Part shown: piece by piece, positions 25,441-37,857 of the stretch
Layout: the number at the start of each line of letters is the position of its first letter
Numbering within the stretch: position 1 is the stretch's first letter
Assembly: GCA_024509875.1 (NCBI GenBank)
Contig: JAMPIV010019071.1
Span: 124,001-188,000, forward strand
DNA: 64,000 bases
Direction of reading: 5' to 3'
DNA from: Oreohelix idahoensis
Taxonomy: Eukaryota > Mollusca > Gastropoda > Stylommatophora > Oreohelicidae
The notes under the pieces: model-generated
The model's input: only the letters and a program-made list of their open reading frames with translations
Database searches by the model: none
What the model was told of the DNA's origin: nothing
Program-made: the position numbers and the translations under genes

Positions 25441-25745
25441 CATGGTTTTTAAATGTGTTTTCATTGTCCCTTCACTGAAACTGTTTAGTCCATTCAGGTG
25501 TTATTTTTTTCCTCATCCCTTTTTTTTTCTATTATCACTATTTAAAAAAAAGAGTGCTCGTTAAAGTTTTCATGAACGAAGGTGTATGAATTATTTATCC
25601 GTTTTCTTCCCCTTTCTTTTCAATCAATAGTATCATCACAAATAAATGTGCAATGTACAACTTCATAGTGCAAGAAAGAGTGTGTAAATAAGTGTGTGCA
25701 AGGGAGTGAAAGGGATTTCTAAGCAGCTGCTCATTGTATTTTCAT

Positions 25746-28640
25746 TTGCCTGAACGGTGCAAGAGGTAGAAAGCATTGTCCAGAAAGCTCGGGGCAAGTC
25801 AGCTCCAGGTCCTAATGGTGTTCCATATGTTGTGTATAAGAGATGCCCTGAGGTGCTCAAACGACTGCTGCGGTTACTGAAGAATGCGTGGAAAACCCAA
25901 CTTGTAAGCAAGGAATGGAGAAAGGCGAACGGAGTCTACATCCCGAAGGAACAAAATTCCATAGACATCAGTCAGTTTAGGCCAATCTCACTACTTAATG
26001 TGGAAGGGAAGATATTCTTCTCAGTGATGGCGAAAAGGCTCACTACATACCTCCTGGCAAATGGGTACATTGACACTGCCATTCAGAAAGGAGGTATCCC
26101 AGGTACACCAGGATGTCTAGAGCATGCCACAATGATCTGGGAAGCAATCCAAAAGGCAAAGTCTGACAGAACAAACCTCCATGTAATCTGGTTGGATCTA
26201 GCGAATGCTTATGGATCCGTTCCACACCAGATGTTGTGGCAGGCCCTAGAAATGTATCATATTCCACAAGAGATTGCAGCAATGCTAAAGCTGTATTTCG
26301 CAGGGTTTTCTGTCAGATTTTCAACCATAGAGTACACAACGAAGTGGATTGGCCTTGAAGTTGGAATTGCGATGGGATGTACCATCTCTTCGATACTTTT
26401 CGTGATGACCATGCAGGTAATCCTCAATGGGCGGAAGGAATGGCTATAGGTCCAAAGTTCGGTGAAATGTGTCACATGCCACCACTCAAAGCATTCATGG
26501 ATGACACAACAATTCTGACATCAGATAAACATCAGGCCCGCAGGATGTTAGCACGCCTGGATGAACTAGTCAGCTGGTGCAGAATGAGCTTCACACCCAA
26601 GAAGTCGAGAAGCCTATCAGTCAGGAAAGGGAAGATAGCAGAGGTCATCTTCATGGTTTCAAACCAAAGAATCCCTACTGTCATTGAGGAACCTGTTAAA
26701 AGTCTTGGCAGGGTGCCCGATGCCTCATTAAAAGGCTCGAAGGCAGTGCAACAGACAATAGAAACGGCAGGCAGAGGGCTACAGATCATAGACCAAAGCA
26801 GACTCCTGGGAAAATTCAAACTGAGGTGCCTCCAGTTCATGTTGATACCTAAGTTGCTGTGGCCACTGCTTATCTATGAAATAAGCACAAGTACAGTGGA
26901 AGCTATAGAGCAGAAGGTCAACAAGTTCATGAGGAAATAGCTAGGGGTACCACCAAGTCTGTCACATGTAGCATTGTACTGTAAAAAGTCAAAACTTCTG
27001 CTTCCTTTCAAGTCAGTTGTTGAAGAATACAAAGTTGGAAAGGCAAGGCTTGCAATGATGCTACGCGAGTCAGCTGATGACGTGGTTAAGTCCATTCAGC
27101 CCACACTGAAAACGGGAAGGAAGTGGAGAGTGGAAGAAGCTGTTGATGCTGCCCAAGAGTCGCTCAAACTGAGGGAGGTAATCGGATACACACAAACAAA
27201 TAGACGGGGATTTGGTCTTGGAGACATCCGCTGGTGGTCCAAGGCATCAAGCAGGGAGCGTAGAGACATGGTAGTTCAGGAGATACAAGGAGCTGAGAAT
27301 GATAAGAGGTTGCAAAAGGCAGTGCAGCAGGCCCAACAAGGCCAATGGACTACATGGGAAGGAGCCCTGCAAAGATCCTTGACATGGAATGATATATGGC
27401 ATATGACACCTCCTAGGCTCAGCTTCGTTGTTAGAGCAATGTATGACCTCCTGCCATCGGCCACAAACCTTGTGAGATGGGGAAAGTCGGATGATGAGCA
27501 GTGCCCCCTGTGCCATGGGAGGCAGATACTTGAACACGTGCTCTCAGCTTGCAAGGTGTCATTAGGGCAAGGGCGATACACATGGCGCCACAACAAAGTG
27601 CTAAATGAGCTGGCTGCGACAATAGATCTGGCAAGGATGAAGGCGAATAGCAATGTCAGGCCAAACACCGCAAACACATACTTTCTGAGAGCAAGAAAGT
27701 AAGCACACCCTAAACCGAGTAAATCAGGTAGCAGTGTACCATCTCTCCTTGACTGTGCAAATGACTGGGAGATGGCGGTAGACCTACCTGGACGAGGGGG
27801 CATATCCAGAGAGTATCAGAAAATCGCGGAGACGGCCGGATATAGTGCTTCATTCTTCAGCATCGCTTCAGGTTATACTAATTGAACTGACCTTGCCATT
27901 TGAATATAGATTGGACGAGCAACATTCGTTCAAAGCGGCAAAATATAATGATCTGGCCGCGGATCTGAGACACGATGGGTTCACTGCAAGGGTCATGGCT
28001 GTTGAGGTGGGCGCAAGAGGGCTCGTGGCTGCATCAGTGTATGATTTATTGAAACTGTTGGGGCTGAGGGGACAGTCGAGAACAAGGGCACTGAAGAGGC
28101 TTAGTGAAACTGCCGGAAAGGCATCGTGCTGGCTGTGGAACAACCGCAATGGGCTATGGAAATCGTGACAGTAAACTCTGCGGTACAGAAAACATCAGGA
28201 ATTTTTCTAAGTCCACAGTACGTTGAGTTTTTCAGTGTACTGATGAAAGGGTTGTGACTGACGAGCAACAGGCGGTGTTTATTATAAGAGGTGTTAGGCA
28301 CAGAATTTCAGTTGCTAGCGCGCAGTGGCTAGCCTCGTCGGCTTTGCGAAGGAGTGTCCGTGTGTGTCCCTAGTTGTGTGCGACGGAATGACGGAGTAAT
28401 TTGTCTTCTCTTTGTTACTTTCACAATTGCCTCCACGGCTGGTAGAGTTATGATTTTAAAGTTGCTACCAAAGTGAAATGGGATCATTTTTGATACAAGA
28501 CAACAGGAGGCTGAGACACTTGGGAGTTATGACCCATGTGGGCCCGCCCCCCTTAGAGTGTAAAGGAGTATACTGGGCCGAAACACTTGTCGGATGGGGG
28601 GATTTCGTCTGATGATCAGATTGCCTCCTTTATGTTTTTT
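25746..28640 (+). pseudogene. LINE with R2-type endonuclease, 5'-truncated, copy 2
   Basis: Same domains as 3586-6475: reverse transcriptase with SAPGPNGVPY, WLDLANAYGSVP, GIAMGC and FMDD (about 26494), zinc finger CPLCHGRQILEHVLSAC near 27500, and endonuclease RRPDIV near 27830. The frameshift near 26420-26450 and the TAG at 26938-26940 are shared with copy 1, so they predate the duplication. Private breaks are TAA at 27700-27702 and one extra G in a G-run near 27795. The copy 1 stops at 3762 and 5318 are absent here, leaving longer frames (25757-26449 and 26974-27702). Confidence 0.85.
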
Positions 28641-29005
28641 TATTTAAATTAATGAAGAAAAATATCCCGTTCAACCTCTAATGGGTTATAATTTGGATAT
28701 ATATTGTTTTCAATTCCAAATAGTATGAACAACTGCCGATATGAGAAAGTGACATCACATTTGTCAAATCATTGTAAAAAGGGACAATCACAATTATGCT
28801 TATAAAGTTAAATAAATAAACAACAACCAAAAAAAGCAACAACAAACAAACAAAAAATTAATTTAAAAAAAATATATAAAAAATCAAGAAGAAACTCTGA
28901 ACAAGAATAATAAAGAGGAGGGGCGTAAAGGCCTGGTGGTTCCAGTTATATAACTGACTTTAACAGATATTTAATTGACTTTCATCATATGCATTGTGTA
29001 GAACA

Positions 29006-29395
29006 GCATCAAACAGGCACAACTTCCTCCAAGGATACATGTTCTTGCACAGATGTATGCCCACTAGGCTTAAATGTAATGATGCCTAGAACCGCGGGTT
29101 TGTCATCCCCCATACTGGATTGACTTGCTGAGCTATCAAACAGCAGAAAAAAAAAAGTCCTGTCTTCTTGCTTTGACAAGGCCTCATCGACGTTTTGGGT
29201 TTTCTTCATATATACAAGTAACAATCATGGAAAGGCTATAAGAGACTTCAATTTGGGGGGGCGGGGGGGGGGGGGGAAAGGGATGAAAGTAAAAAAAATT
29301 CAAGTCCCCCAAATTGACACGAGGTACGGAATTGGACGTTTTGCGATACCAAGCGCTTGATTTGAATTTGACTGAAAACCAGAATCATTAGATGT
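29006..29395 (-). pseudogene. Decayed Tigger transposon relic
   Basis: Scattered blocks match the Tigger element of copy 1 in the same order. These are CAGGCACAACTT with CTTGCACAGATGTA and GCCCACTA (compare 6855-6900), AAACAGCAGAA, CGACGTTTTGGGTTTTCTTC (compare 7068-7091) and CTGAAAACCAGAATCATTA (compare 7198-7215). Between them large parts are missing or scrambled, and a G-tract at 29252-29277 interrupts it. No terminal repeats are seen and it is at a different site, so this is an older insertion of the same family. Confidence 0.65.
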
Positions 29396-30727
29396 CTGAA
29401 AAAAATTGCAAATTTTTAAAAAGTAAATTTTTCAAATATTAATGTTATTTATAAAAATTAGTGGCCAGATGTCCATTCTGCAGTGAACGTTTCATTGGTC
29501 TTAATTTTACAACGGATAGATAATATTGAAAATAATGACAAAAGACAGTGTAGTTTACATCAGCCACAGACTGAAATTAAACTTTTTTGAATCTACCACA
29601 CTTTCTTTATTTGCACACAAAAACACAACCCTGGGGACGCAGTTGTTCAAATTTACTTGGCATAGAAGGGAAGGGACATTGGTGGTAGCTGGGTCTAAAT
29701 ATAACTTTTTACAACAAAAATGTGAACGGGAGTGAACGGTTGGGTCAAAAATTTTTTTGCCTTTGTCAGTAGAAACAACAAGTAGAGACGGACAGACTAA
29801 CAGATAACCTCTTCCATACGTTGAAGCTTGACTGAAATGACTTTAGTGAGGAAATTTGAAATTAAAAATAAACCTCGGCAGTGATTGGCCACAGACAATC
29901 ATATCATTAGCGCTCAGAGCGCATTTTGGGGTCATTCTTCAATAATTGTTCAGTGTTAGACACAGATTTTAAAGTGTGGTGTTTTCCCATATGAAAGACA
30001 GTGAGTTAAATTTAGGGACGCCATCCTATAGCCAGCAGCTCAGCTGAGTTTTGCTAGCATTTCTGTGTTAATTATTCATAATCTGGTAAGATTGAAATTA
30101 TTTCTTTATATATTTTGAATATTGTTTCATGTTCGAGTGATTTGATACTGCCATATCATAATCTAGCCTTTCAAACAAGTAGGGATTTTGCTCTAGACCC
30201 CCCGCCCAAGTCAGGGTCTAGGGACTAACAATGTACCTAAACACCAGCAAGGATTATGCAAGACAGATCAAGAGTTGAGAATAAGGAAACATATTACCTA
30301 TCCTCTTTTAGGGTAGAAAACTAATAATTATTTTTCAGAATCTATAGTCTGGGAGGATCTATCGGATGTAAACCCACCATGGTAACTGTGCTGTTTGGTC
30401 AGAGAGATCTGACCTGTCTGTATAATGTGGTTGTTGTGTCAGTGTGATGTCCAGACGTGGGTAGAGAATAGATTTTGACACATGGCCCATACTTTGATTG
30501 CAGAGCTGCGAGTTTCTGTCGTCAACGAAGCAGTATCTATTCGGGTGGTGATTTACACAAGTGTATCTGTGCAGTCCTTGTGACAGAGACTACCATCATT
30601 GCCCGCCAGCTCGGAGAGGTGGGACCACCTGATTTCAGCACCAGAGCTACAAATTCCAGATGAGTGAAGCCTCTGGTTGCTGGATATTCACTTTAACCCA
30701 TTGTAGTTGCAGATACCCCATAAGCCA
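29396..30727. other. Unmatched non-coding DNA
   Basis: No gene supported. Two frames of about 60-70 codons (29526-29735 and 30475-30663) lack any recognisable motif and have no second copy for comparison. This stretch, together with the Tigger relic, is absent from copy 1 at about 9207-9225. Confidence 0.4.
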
Positions 30728-32074
30728 CTAGATATTAACATGTGTTCGTGTTAAATATTGTTTGACTATATTATGCAGTTCCCTAGGTCTGTCTATTCTT
30801 TAAACCTCTTCTACATTGATAGGTAAGTTGGATGCTTGTAAATAATTATCTAATATTGGTATTCTTATTTGTTCATGCTTCTTACATTTTAATAAGAAAT
30901 GTTCTATATTATTGTCTTGAAGACATCCTGCACAGTAAGGTTCTTCTATTCTGAAATAGCCTTTTCCCAGCTGTAGTCTGAGAAGTTTCTTATTACTGGG
31001 AATTTTCAATTCCCTAGATATCTGACATTTTCTTGTTGGAGCCTTGAACATTTTATATGCATGTCTTCCTTTCAGATTTTTATCCCACTCTGCTTTCAAT
31101 TCATCTGTTATTAAATCTTTAATTAAACTCTTAATCTCTGATTTAATTATCCCTACATTTATTAGATTTTTATCAGATCTCCCTTTCTTGGCTTCTTTAT
31201 CTGCCTTTTCATTTCCTTCTATGCCAACATGTGAAGGTATCCAAGCAATTAAGACTGAACATCCTTTGGAATATAACTATGTAGTAGCCAGAAATATCTC
31301 CTCCGCTATATCAGGTCTAAGTGCTTTAGTTGTTGAAAGAGAGTCAGTTAAAACTGTTAGTTTTTTGGGAGGGTTATTAGAGAATATTTCTAGTGCTTTT
31401 AGTATTGCCACCATCTCTGCAGTGAAAATGGATGTATTTTCCATGATGCTATATTTTTTTGACATTTTCCATATTGGAATATATATTCCTATCCCAAATT
31501 TGCCATCCTCTCCCTTGGATCCATCTGTGTACACATTAATGCTGTCTTTTGATATTTGTTGCATATATTTATTGGCTGTGTTTTTAATATTTTCTATATT
31601 ATTTGTTTCCTTAAGTATTTCTGCTAGGTGGTAGTCCGTGTCTGGTTTCTTAATCTCCCAGGGTGGAATCACTGGTTTGTATTCAACGCTGTTATTAATT
31701 GATGTAATTAATGTACCCAGATGGACAATTTCCTTCATACACTCCCATCCTGTAGGGTATCTTGTAGTATTCATTGGATTGGCCTAAGTCGTTAGTTGGC
31801 TTCTGGTAAAAGCTGTACGTGCTGGGTGAGACTTATCTAACTTAACTCTGTTCATGTAATTTAGTCTTAACTCCTTTCTCCGTAATTCTAAGGGTAGAAT
31901 TCCTAAAGCCACCTCTATAGATCCCATTGATGTTGATCTGATTGCACCTGATATTGTACATAAAGTCTGATGCTGAATTCTGTCAAATTTAATCTTGTTA
32001 CTGTGTGCAGCAGAGTCATATATTATACTTCCATAATCTATTTTTCCTCTAATAAAAGATTTATAAAAAGTGAG

Positions 32075-32622
32075 TGTTGATGTGCTCTCTATGTATATCA
32101 AAATCATTGGAGAACAAGCTGAATACATTCGAGAACAAATGTCTTAGAAAACTCATGAACATCAGTTGGAAAGAATTCAAGACTAATCGACAAATAAGAG
32201 AAGACTCTAGGCAGAAATATGTCTCTGACTATATAAGGAAAAGACGATGGTCATATATCGGTCATGTCCTACGAATGCAAAACAACAGAATACCACTACA
32301 GGCGCTCACTTGGGTTCCTGAGGGTAAGAGGAAAAAAGGAAGACCAAAAGAAACACTCAGAAGAACAATAATAAGAGAAGGAAGAACGTTGGGCCTAAAT
32401 AATGTGCAAGAGCTAAGAGGAGTGGCGTCACAACGAACAACCTGGAGAGCACTGGTTTCTGCCTTATGCGCCGTGTTTGGTGCTTAAAGAATTTATTATT
32501 ATTATGTATCCAGTGTGTGTTCGGTCTTCGTGATTAAACTTCATAACGTGAGAATGTATGACGGCCAGCCACGTCTCATTGTATCTTACAACATTTACTA
32601 CACACAACAGTAAAGATCAACA
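32075..32622 (+). repeat. 5' LTR, chimeric
   Basis: Only 32075-32098 (24 bp) and 32503-32622 (120 bp) match the 3' LTR. Between them lie 404 bp (32099-32502) of a LINE 3' end in place of the 106 bp found at 37314-37419 of the 3' LTR. The promoter part of the LTR may have been lost with those 106 bp. Confidence 0.9.
32099..32502 (+). pseudogene. RTE-like LINE 3'-end fragment inside the 5' LTR
   Basis: It encodes a C-terminal RTE-like region: KLNTFENKCLRKLMNISWKE, WSYIGHVLRMQ and EGKRKKGRPKETLRR. It ends in a (TTA)n tail at about 32492-32502. The same subfamily occurs on the minus strand at 62181-62407 with a longer tail of the same repeat. There is no target duplication; instead LTR sequence is missing at the insertion point. 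The target may have been lost during insertion, or the fragment gained by template switching. Confidence 0.85.
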
Positions 32623-32636
32623 TGGTGGCAGCGGTG
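32623..32636 (+). promoter_or_regulatory. Primer-binding site (tRNA-Leu type)
   Basis: TGGTGGCAGCGGTG directly follows the 5' LTR. It is complementary to the 3' end of a leucine tRNA of the type ending CCGCTGCCACCA, as I recall that tRNA. The Gypsy element at 48410-51691 has the same site, matching over 13 bases. Confidence 0.7.
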
Positions 32637-32781
32637 TTTATTTCTACAGAATTCGAACTTTTCTGCTGACACGTGTGCTGACGACATAGACTTGAGGTGA
32701 GAGGAAAATAAACTGGTAAAACCAAGTTTAACTCTTTCGTTGGTAGGTTATTGATTGCATACCATTGTTAGACATTTCGTC

Positions 32782-35700
32782 ATGGCAGAACGGCCCATGT
32801 TTCGGTTACCACCCTGCCTAGACATAAATAACGTCGAACCAGACACATTTCGTAAATGGAGACGACAGTTAGAATTATACATGCAAGCAACAGAGGCGGC
32901 CTCTAAACCTGATCCTGTTCGGGCGGCCATTATTCTACACTGTGCTGGACCTCAAGCTGTTGAAGTTTTTGATCAACTTGCAGAGGAAGGAGACCACTCT
33001 AATCCTAATAAAATTCTCGATTTGCTCCAGAACCACTGCAGCTCACGAAGCAATGAAGTATTACATACGTTCAGATTCTGGAACACACATCTTCAAGAAC
33101 CTTTTAATTTCTTTTTAACTGAGCTGAGAACTAAGGCAGATTTGTGCAACTTTAACGACAAGGATCGTATGATAAGAGACAAAATTGTCTTTACTGTTAA
33201 CAAAAGGTTATAAGAGAAGCTCTTGAGGGAAGCTGACCTCGATCTAAAGAAAACCATTCATATATGCAGAGTCTTCGAGCAAACTGGAAACGACATAAGA
33301 GAGATGAGTAATACAGTTCAACCTTCTGAAGAAAGGGTTGAAAAGGTACAGAAAAAATCACTCAACCATAAACCTCCCAAGAGAGACACTGGGCATGCTG
33401 CTGGTAAAGCCTGTCAAAGTAACACTGACAGTAAGTACTTTGAACCTAGAAAGGAGTGTCATTACTGTGGACAGAAACATCTATTAATTAAGAAAAAGTG
33501 TCCTGCATGGGGGAAGTTTTGCTCAAATTGTGGGGGAAGAAACCATTTCAAAGTTAAATGCAAGAAAGTTCACACTGTTCACACAGAGTCAGTGCAAGAT
33601 TCTGAAGTTTTTCTTAATTGTGTGAAGTCTAGCAAAGCTTGTACATCTGCACAACTCATTGTCAATGGAAAAATGGTAACATTTCAGTTAGACACAGCAG
33701 CTGATGTGAATACAATCTGTCAACGCTTTGTGATGCAAGAACAATTGTTGCCCACTAAACAGAGGCTGGTTATGTGGAATGGTACTAAGATGACTCCACT
33801 GGGAGAAGTTCTATTAACTGCTGAGAATCCTAAGACTGGGATAAAACACAATATAAGGTTTACTGTTGTGAAAAATAGATTCACATGTTTGCTGGGCAAC
33901 AACACACTGCAGGATCTACAGTTTGTGACAGTCAACACAAACAAATTTATTGCTCAGGTGGCTACTGACAGTTCAGATAATGATCATAACTCTGATAACC
34001 ATCTAGGTGTCCTGGGTGAAGCTGTATTGCATATTGATCCTAATATTCATCCAAAGGCACTGCCATGCAGAAAAATACCATTTTCACTATGGTCTAGATT
34101 ACCATTTGGGTTGAATGTAAGCAGTGAAATTTTCCAGAGGCATCTAGCACAAGCTCTTGAAGGTCTTCATGGTTGCATCAATGTTGCTGATGACATAGTT
34201 ATTGCAGGTTGTGGATCAAACAGACAGCAAGCAATTAAGGACCATGATCTGAAGCTTAAAGCACTGAAACATAGGTGTAAAGAGAAAGGCATTAAACTGA
34301 ATGAAGCTAAAGCTCAAGAGAAGAAAGAAGAAATTACCTTCATGGGTCACCTTATTACTGCTCGAGGTTTGAACCAGACAAGAAAAAGGTTGAGACAATA
34401 CTAAACATGCCCGTTCCTAAGGACTGTCATGAGGTTCGCAGATTTTGCGGCATGATACAGTATCTAGCAAAGTTTCTCAACAATCTTTCAGAAGTTCTTC
34501 ATCCAATTAGAGAACTTACACGTAAGGATACTCCCTTTATCTGGTCTGCTGAATGCAAACAAGCTTTCAAGAGAGTCAAGAAACTGATTACTTCTACTCC
34601 AGTACTCGCATACTATGATCCTGATGAATCTTTGTGTATTCAAGTTGATAGTAGCAGCTATGGACTTGGGGCTGTCCTCTTACAAAATGGTCATCCAATA
34701 GAGTTTGCTTCAAGAGCTCTAACTGAAACTGAACAACGCTGGGCTCAAATTGAGAAGGAACTCTTAGCTGTTGTATATGGTTTGGAATGCTTTGACCAGT
34801 ACACTTATGGAAGGAAAGTTACAGTCATCAACGACCATAAACCTTGGCAGCCATCGTTAAGAAACCTCTGAGTCAAATTCCTCGAAGACTGCAGAATTTA
34901 CTGATGCGCAGCCATCGATATGACTTTGAATTCCAATGGGTACAAGGTTCCGATCTTCTTATAGCCGACACCCTGTCCAGAGTTTGTATTCATAATGTCA
35001 CATTGGATTTCTTAGCTGATAGAGAGAGCAATGCAGGAGCTGATGCACCTGTAAGATTACCTGAAATACCAGATGTGATGATGGAAAAGATTAAAGCTGA
35101 AACTCTCAAAGACAGCGTGCTTCAGAGGTTGAAGTCGACCATTTTGCATGGGTGGCCTAAAAGAAAGTCTGATATACCAGCTGAGCTTATGCCTTATTTT
35201 GACATTCGTGATACGCTGACAACAGAACAAGGCATAATACTTAAAGGAGAGCGTATTCTTATCCCAAAAGCACACGTCGCAGGCGATCTTTGTCCTCTCA
35301 AGGCTGTGTGTGGTCCCGGTTGCCGAGACCTCCCAGCGCGGCTGAGGCAGCAAATGGGTTATGTGCCTGTACCAGATTTCTCTTTTTCGCGGACCTTCGG
35401 TCCCGAATGAGTTTTGGCTGGACCGACGTCTCGGTAAAATAAAGGTGTTATAGCGGCAGAAGGAGAGTACACACGAGGGCAAGTTCGGGCATTAATCTCA
35501 TCTCGTCGGTACCGATTATGAGATGAACTTAAGTGTGCAGGCCAGCGCTGCCCCGAAGAGACCGTGTGTGGTCCCGGACGCCGGGTCCTCCCAGTCCAGA
35601 TGGGGCAGAGCTCTGTGACCGTCCAGATGGCGTCTTTTCGGCAGACCGGTAAATGCAGTGGCTTCGCCACCGCAGCACGTCCCCGGGCAGATAGGGGTGG

Positions 35701-37278
35701 TGGCTGTGGCACTAGAGCCCCCTCGGGGCAAGGTACACACGCCTAAGCAGTCTAACAAAGCCCATTACTGGCAGTTGACTGACCGCCTCAGAAGCCCTAA
35801 TCGATGGTTGTCTCGGTGATCGTTCGGAAGCTATGACCTCCTCTGCAGGGTAGGGAGGCTCAAACCTCTTGACAGCGCACACACGCCATAGTGGGCCTGG
35901 TGTAGAATGTCTGAGAGTCTAGGAACTCCCTGGGGTTGCAAGAAAGCTCTGCATAACGAACCCTCTGTGGATGGGAAGGCGCTATGATGCTGATTAGCTT
36001 CTGACCGGGTTGGTAGGAAAGTCCACAGACACCCCAGCTTTACAGTGCCAAAGGGCTTTGTCCCATGGCCGCTGGTTATGTCATCATCATCATCATCATC
36101 CCAAAAGCACTGAGGCCTGAAATCAAGCAGAAGCTACACGCTGCTCATCTTGCATTTGACAGCATGGTGCGCCGGGCCAGAAGTTGTCTGTTTTGGATCG
36201 GCATGACAGCTGAGATTCGACAGATAGCTGACAGTTGTCCAGAATGTCAAGAAACGAAGGCAAGGAATACTAAAGAAGCTTTAAACCAACACTCAAGAGG
36301 TTTATCACCCTGGGAGAAAGTTGGCACTGACATCTTTATTATAGAAGGCCGATATTATTTAGTCCTGATTGACTATTTTTCCAATTTCATTGAAGTAGAC
36401 TTTCTACCTACAATGACAGCACAGTTAGTCATCAGGAAATTGAAGTCTCATTTTGCTCGTTATGGTGTCCCTAAAGTTATTGTATCTGACCAAGGTACTC
36501 AGTTTACGTCTGCACAGTTCAGATCATTTACTGCTAGATGGGGAATACTTCATGTTAAATCAGCACCAGGTCAACATAAAGCCAATGGATTAGCTGAATC
36601 TGCTGTGAAACTCATCAAGGGTATGATGAGAAAGACTGTTCAGGACAATACAGATGCATATGAGGCACTACTTGAACTTCGTAATATACCAAACAAGGGT
36701 TTGATCAAAGTCCAGCAGAAATACTGTTCAACAGGAAACTGCGCACACTGATACCTTCTGCAGTGAAACCCGTTGCAGCTCACAGTAGAGTTACTGAAAG
36801 TAGAGGCAAGAGAGACAGATCAGTGAAGACGTATCATGATAAAACTGCTCATGATCTGCCCAAGTTGTCTCACCAGCCAGTCTACTATCAAGACACTGAA
36901 CAACCAAACTGGCAACCTGGAAGGATTGATAAAAGGCTTTCTGAAAGATCTTATCTCGTTGAAGTGGAGAATGGAGGTCAATATGTCAGAAACAGAATTC
37001 ATCTAAGACCTAAAACAACACCTTTCACACCTGATCCCGCGGACCTGGAAATTGATTTCTCCTCTCCAGTTCTACCCGAGCAACAGGTTGTTTTGCCAGA
37101 CATGGAGAACACTATTGAAGTGCATAGCTCTAATCCTACAGAAGATAATCCTTCAACTCCAGCTACTTCTAGTCCTGGGAAAGCTGGCAAAGAACATTCT
37201 CTCCTACCATCTTGCCCTAAGAGACCTCAAAGAGATCGCAAGGAACCCTCTTGGATGAATGACTTTGTTCGCTCATAA
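32782..37278 (+). pseudogene. Gypsy gag-pol pseudogene
   Basis: Gag starts at 32782 (MAERPMFRLPP), is interrupted by an in-frame TAA at 33211-33213 and continues to two zinc knuckles around 33455-33560 (CX2C type, second CSNCGGRNHFKVKC). Protease follows with DTAA at 33691-33702. RT is missing most of its fingers and palm: sequence jumps at about 34085-34105 to the SEIFQRHLA region and VADD. Frame changes occur near 34390 and 34850 in RNase H (VDSSSYGLGAVLL; ADTLSR). A retroposon interrupts the linker at 35274-36097. Integrase has CPECQ, GTDIF, SDQGTQF and the AESAVKLIKG glutamate, then a deletion/frameshift near 36690-36760. It cannot give a working polyprotein. Confidence 0.9.
35274..36097 (+). 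mobile_element. Retroposon insertion of unknown family in pol
   Basis: An 824-bp GC-rich insert is bounded by a 13-bp duplication, ATCCCAAAAGCAC, at 35261-35273 and 36098-36110. It ends in a (CAT/ATC)n tail at 36081-36097, as in non-LTR retroposons. It contains a repeated motif, GTGTGTGGTCCCGG, at about 35308 and 35563 followed by similar CTCCCAG blocks, suggesting two diverged units of about 255 bp. No long ORF. Removing one copy of the duplication leaves the flanking pol sequence in register. It could be a SINE or a 5'-truncated LINE; I do not recognise it. Confidence 0.85.
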
Positions 37279-37289
37279 AGAAGGGGGGA
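37278..37289 (+). promoter_or_regulatory. Polypurine tract
   Basis: AAGAAGGGGGGA lies immediately before the 3' LTR, the expected primer for plus-strand DNA synthesis. The second Gypsy element has a near-identical AAAAAAGGGGGGA at 51496-51508. Confidence 0.9.
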
Positions 37290-37539
37290 TGTTGATGTGC
37301 TCTCTATGCATATACATTGTTTCGATGTTTAGTTTGTTTTCCCGACTAGAGTTACTTGCCCTTATGGGAACTCTTCTTACTACCTCCTGCTTCTAAAGAT
37401 GGCTGATTAAACGTAGTCGTATGTATCCAGTGTGTGTTCGGTCTTCGTGATTAAACTTCATAACGTGAAAATGTATGACGGCCAGCCACGTCTCATTGTA
37501 TCTTACAACATTTACTACACACAACAGTAAAGATCAACA
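37290..37539 (+). repeat. 3' LTR, 250 bp
   Basis: It begins TGTTGATGTG, ends GATCAACA and is followed by the GTGAG duplication. It is the only complete LTR of this element and gives the true LTR length. The central 106 bp (37314-37419) are unique to it. Confidence 0.95.
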
Positions 37540-37857
37540 GTGAGCATTGTCTTAGTGCTTGCACCCCATCCATTACCTTTCAAATATCTTATTAAGTTAG
37601 TCAATCCTCTGCAAGACTCCATTAGTTTATCTATGTGTTTATTCTAGTTCAGCTGTTGGTCCAATATCATTCTTAGATATCGAGTGGTTTGCACTGTATT
37701 AATGTTTTGCCCTTGGATATTTATGTCTATAATTTTATTTTTAACAACCCTACCTTTACTGAAGATCATTCCCAATGTTTTATTTGTATTCAGCTGAAAA
37801 CCCCATTTTGTCATCCATTTACATACTTTATTTATTTGCCTCCTGTTGTATCGCTCT

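Larger units (their letters stand above)
32075..37539 (+). mobile_element. Ty3/Gypsy-type LTR retrotransposon, copy-2-specific
   Basis: The element starts TGTTGATGTG and ends GATCAACA, with 5-bp target duplication GTGAG. It contains a chimeric 5' LTR, a primer-binding site, a gag-pol pseudogene, a purine tract and an intact-looking 250-bp 3' LTR. Order of pol domains (protease, RT, RNase H, integrase) is that of Ty3/Gypsy. The comparable parts of the LTRs (144 bp) show two differences, so the insertion is fairly young. Several breaks, an RT deletion and an 824-bp retroposon insertion make it defective. Confidence 0.93.
30728..37857 (-). pseudogene. I-type LINE with RNase H, copy 2, split by a Gypsy element
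   Basis: This is the counterpart of 9210-10918 in two pieces: 37545-37857 (RT palm end) and 30728-32074 (thumb, RNase H, zinc finger). The break carries the 5-bp duplication GTGAG (32070-32074 and 37540-37544) around the LTR element at 32075-37539. RNase H is better preserved here than in copy 1: one frame (31277-31774) contains VYTDGSKGEDG, FTAEMVA and VLTDSLST. A gap of about 25 bp near 31320 relative to copy 1 removes several residues after the TDSL block. Confidence 0.85.
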
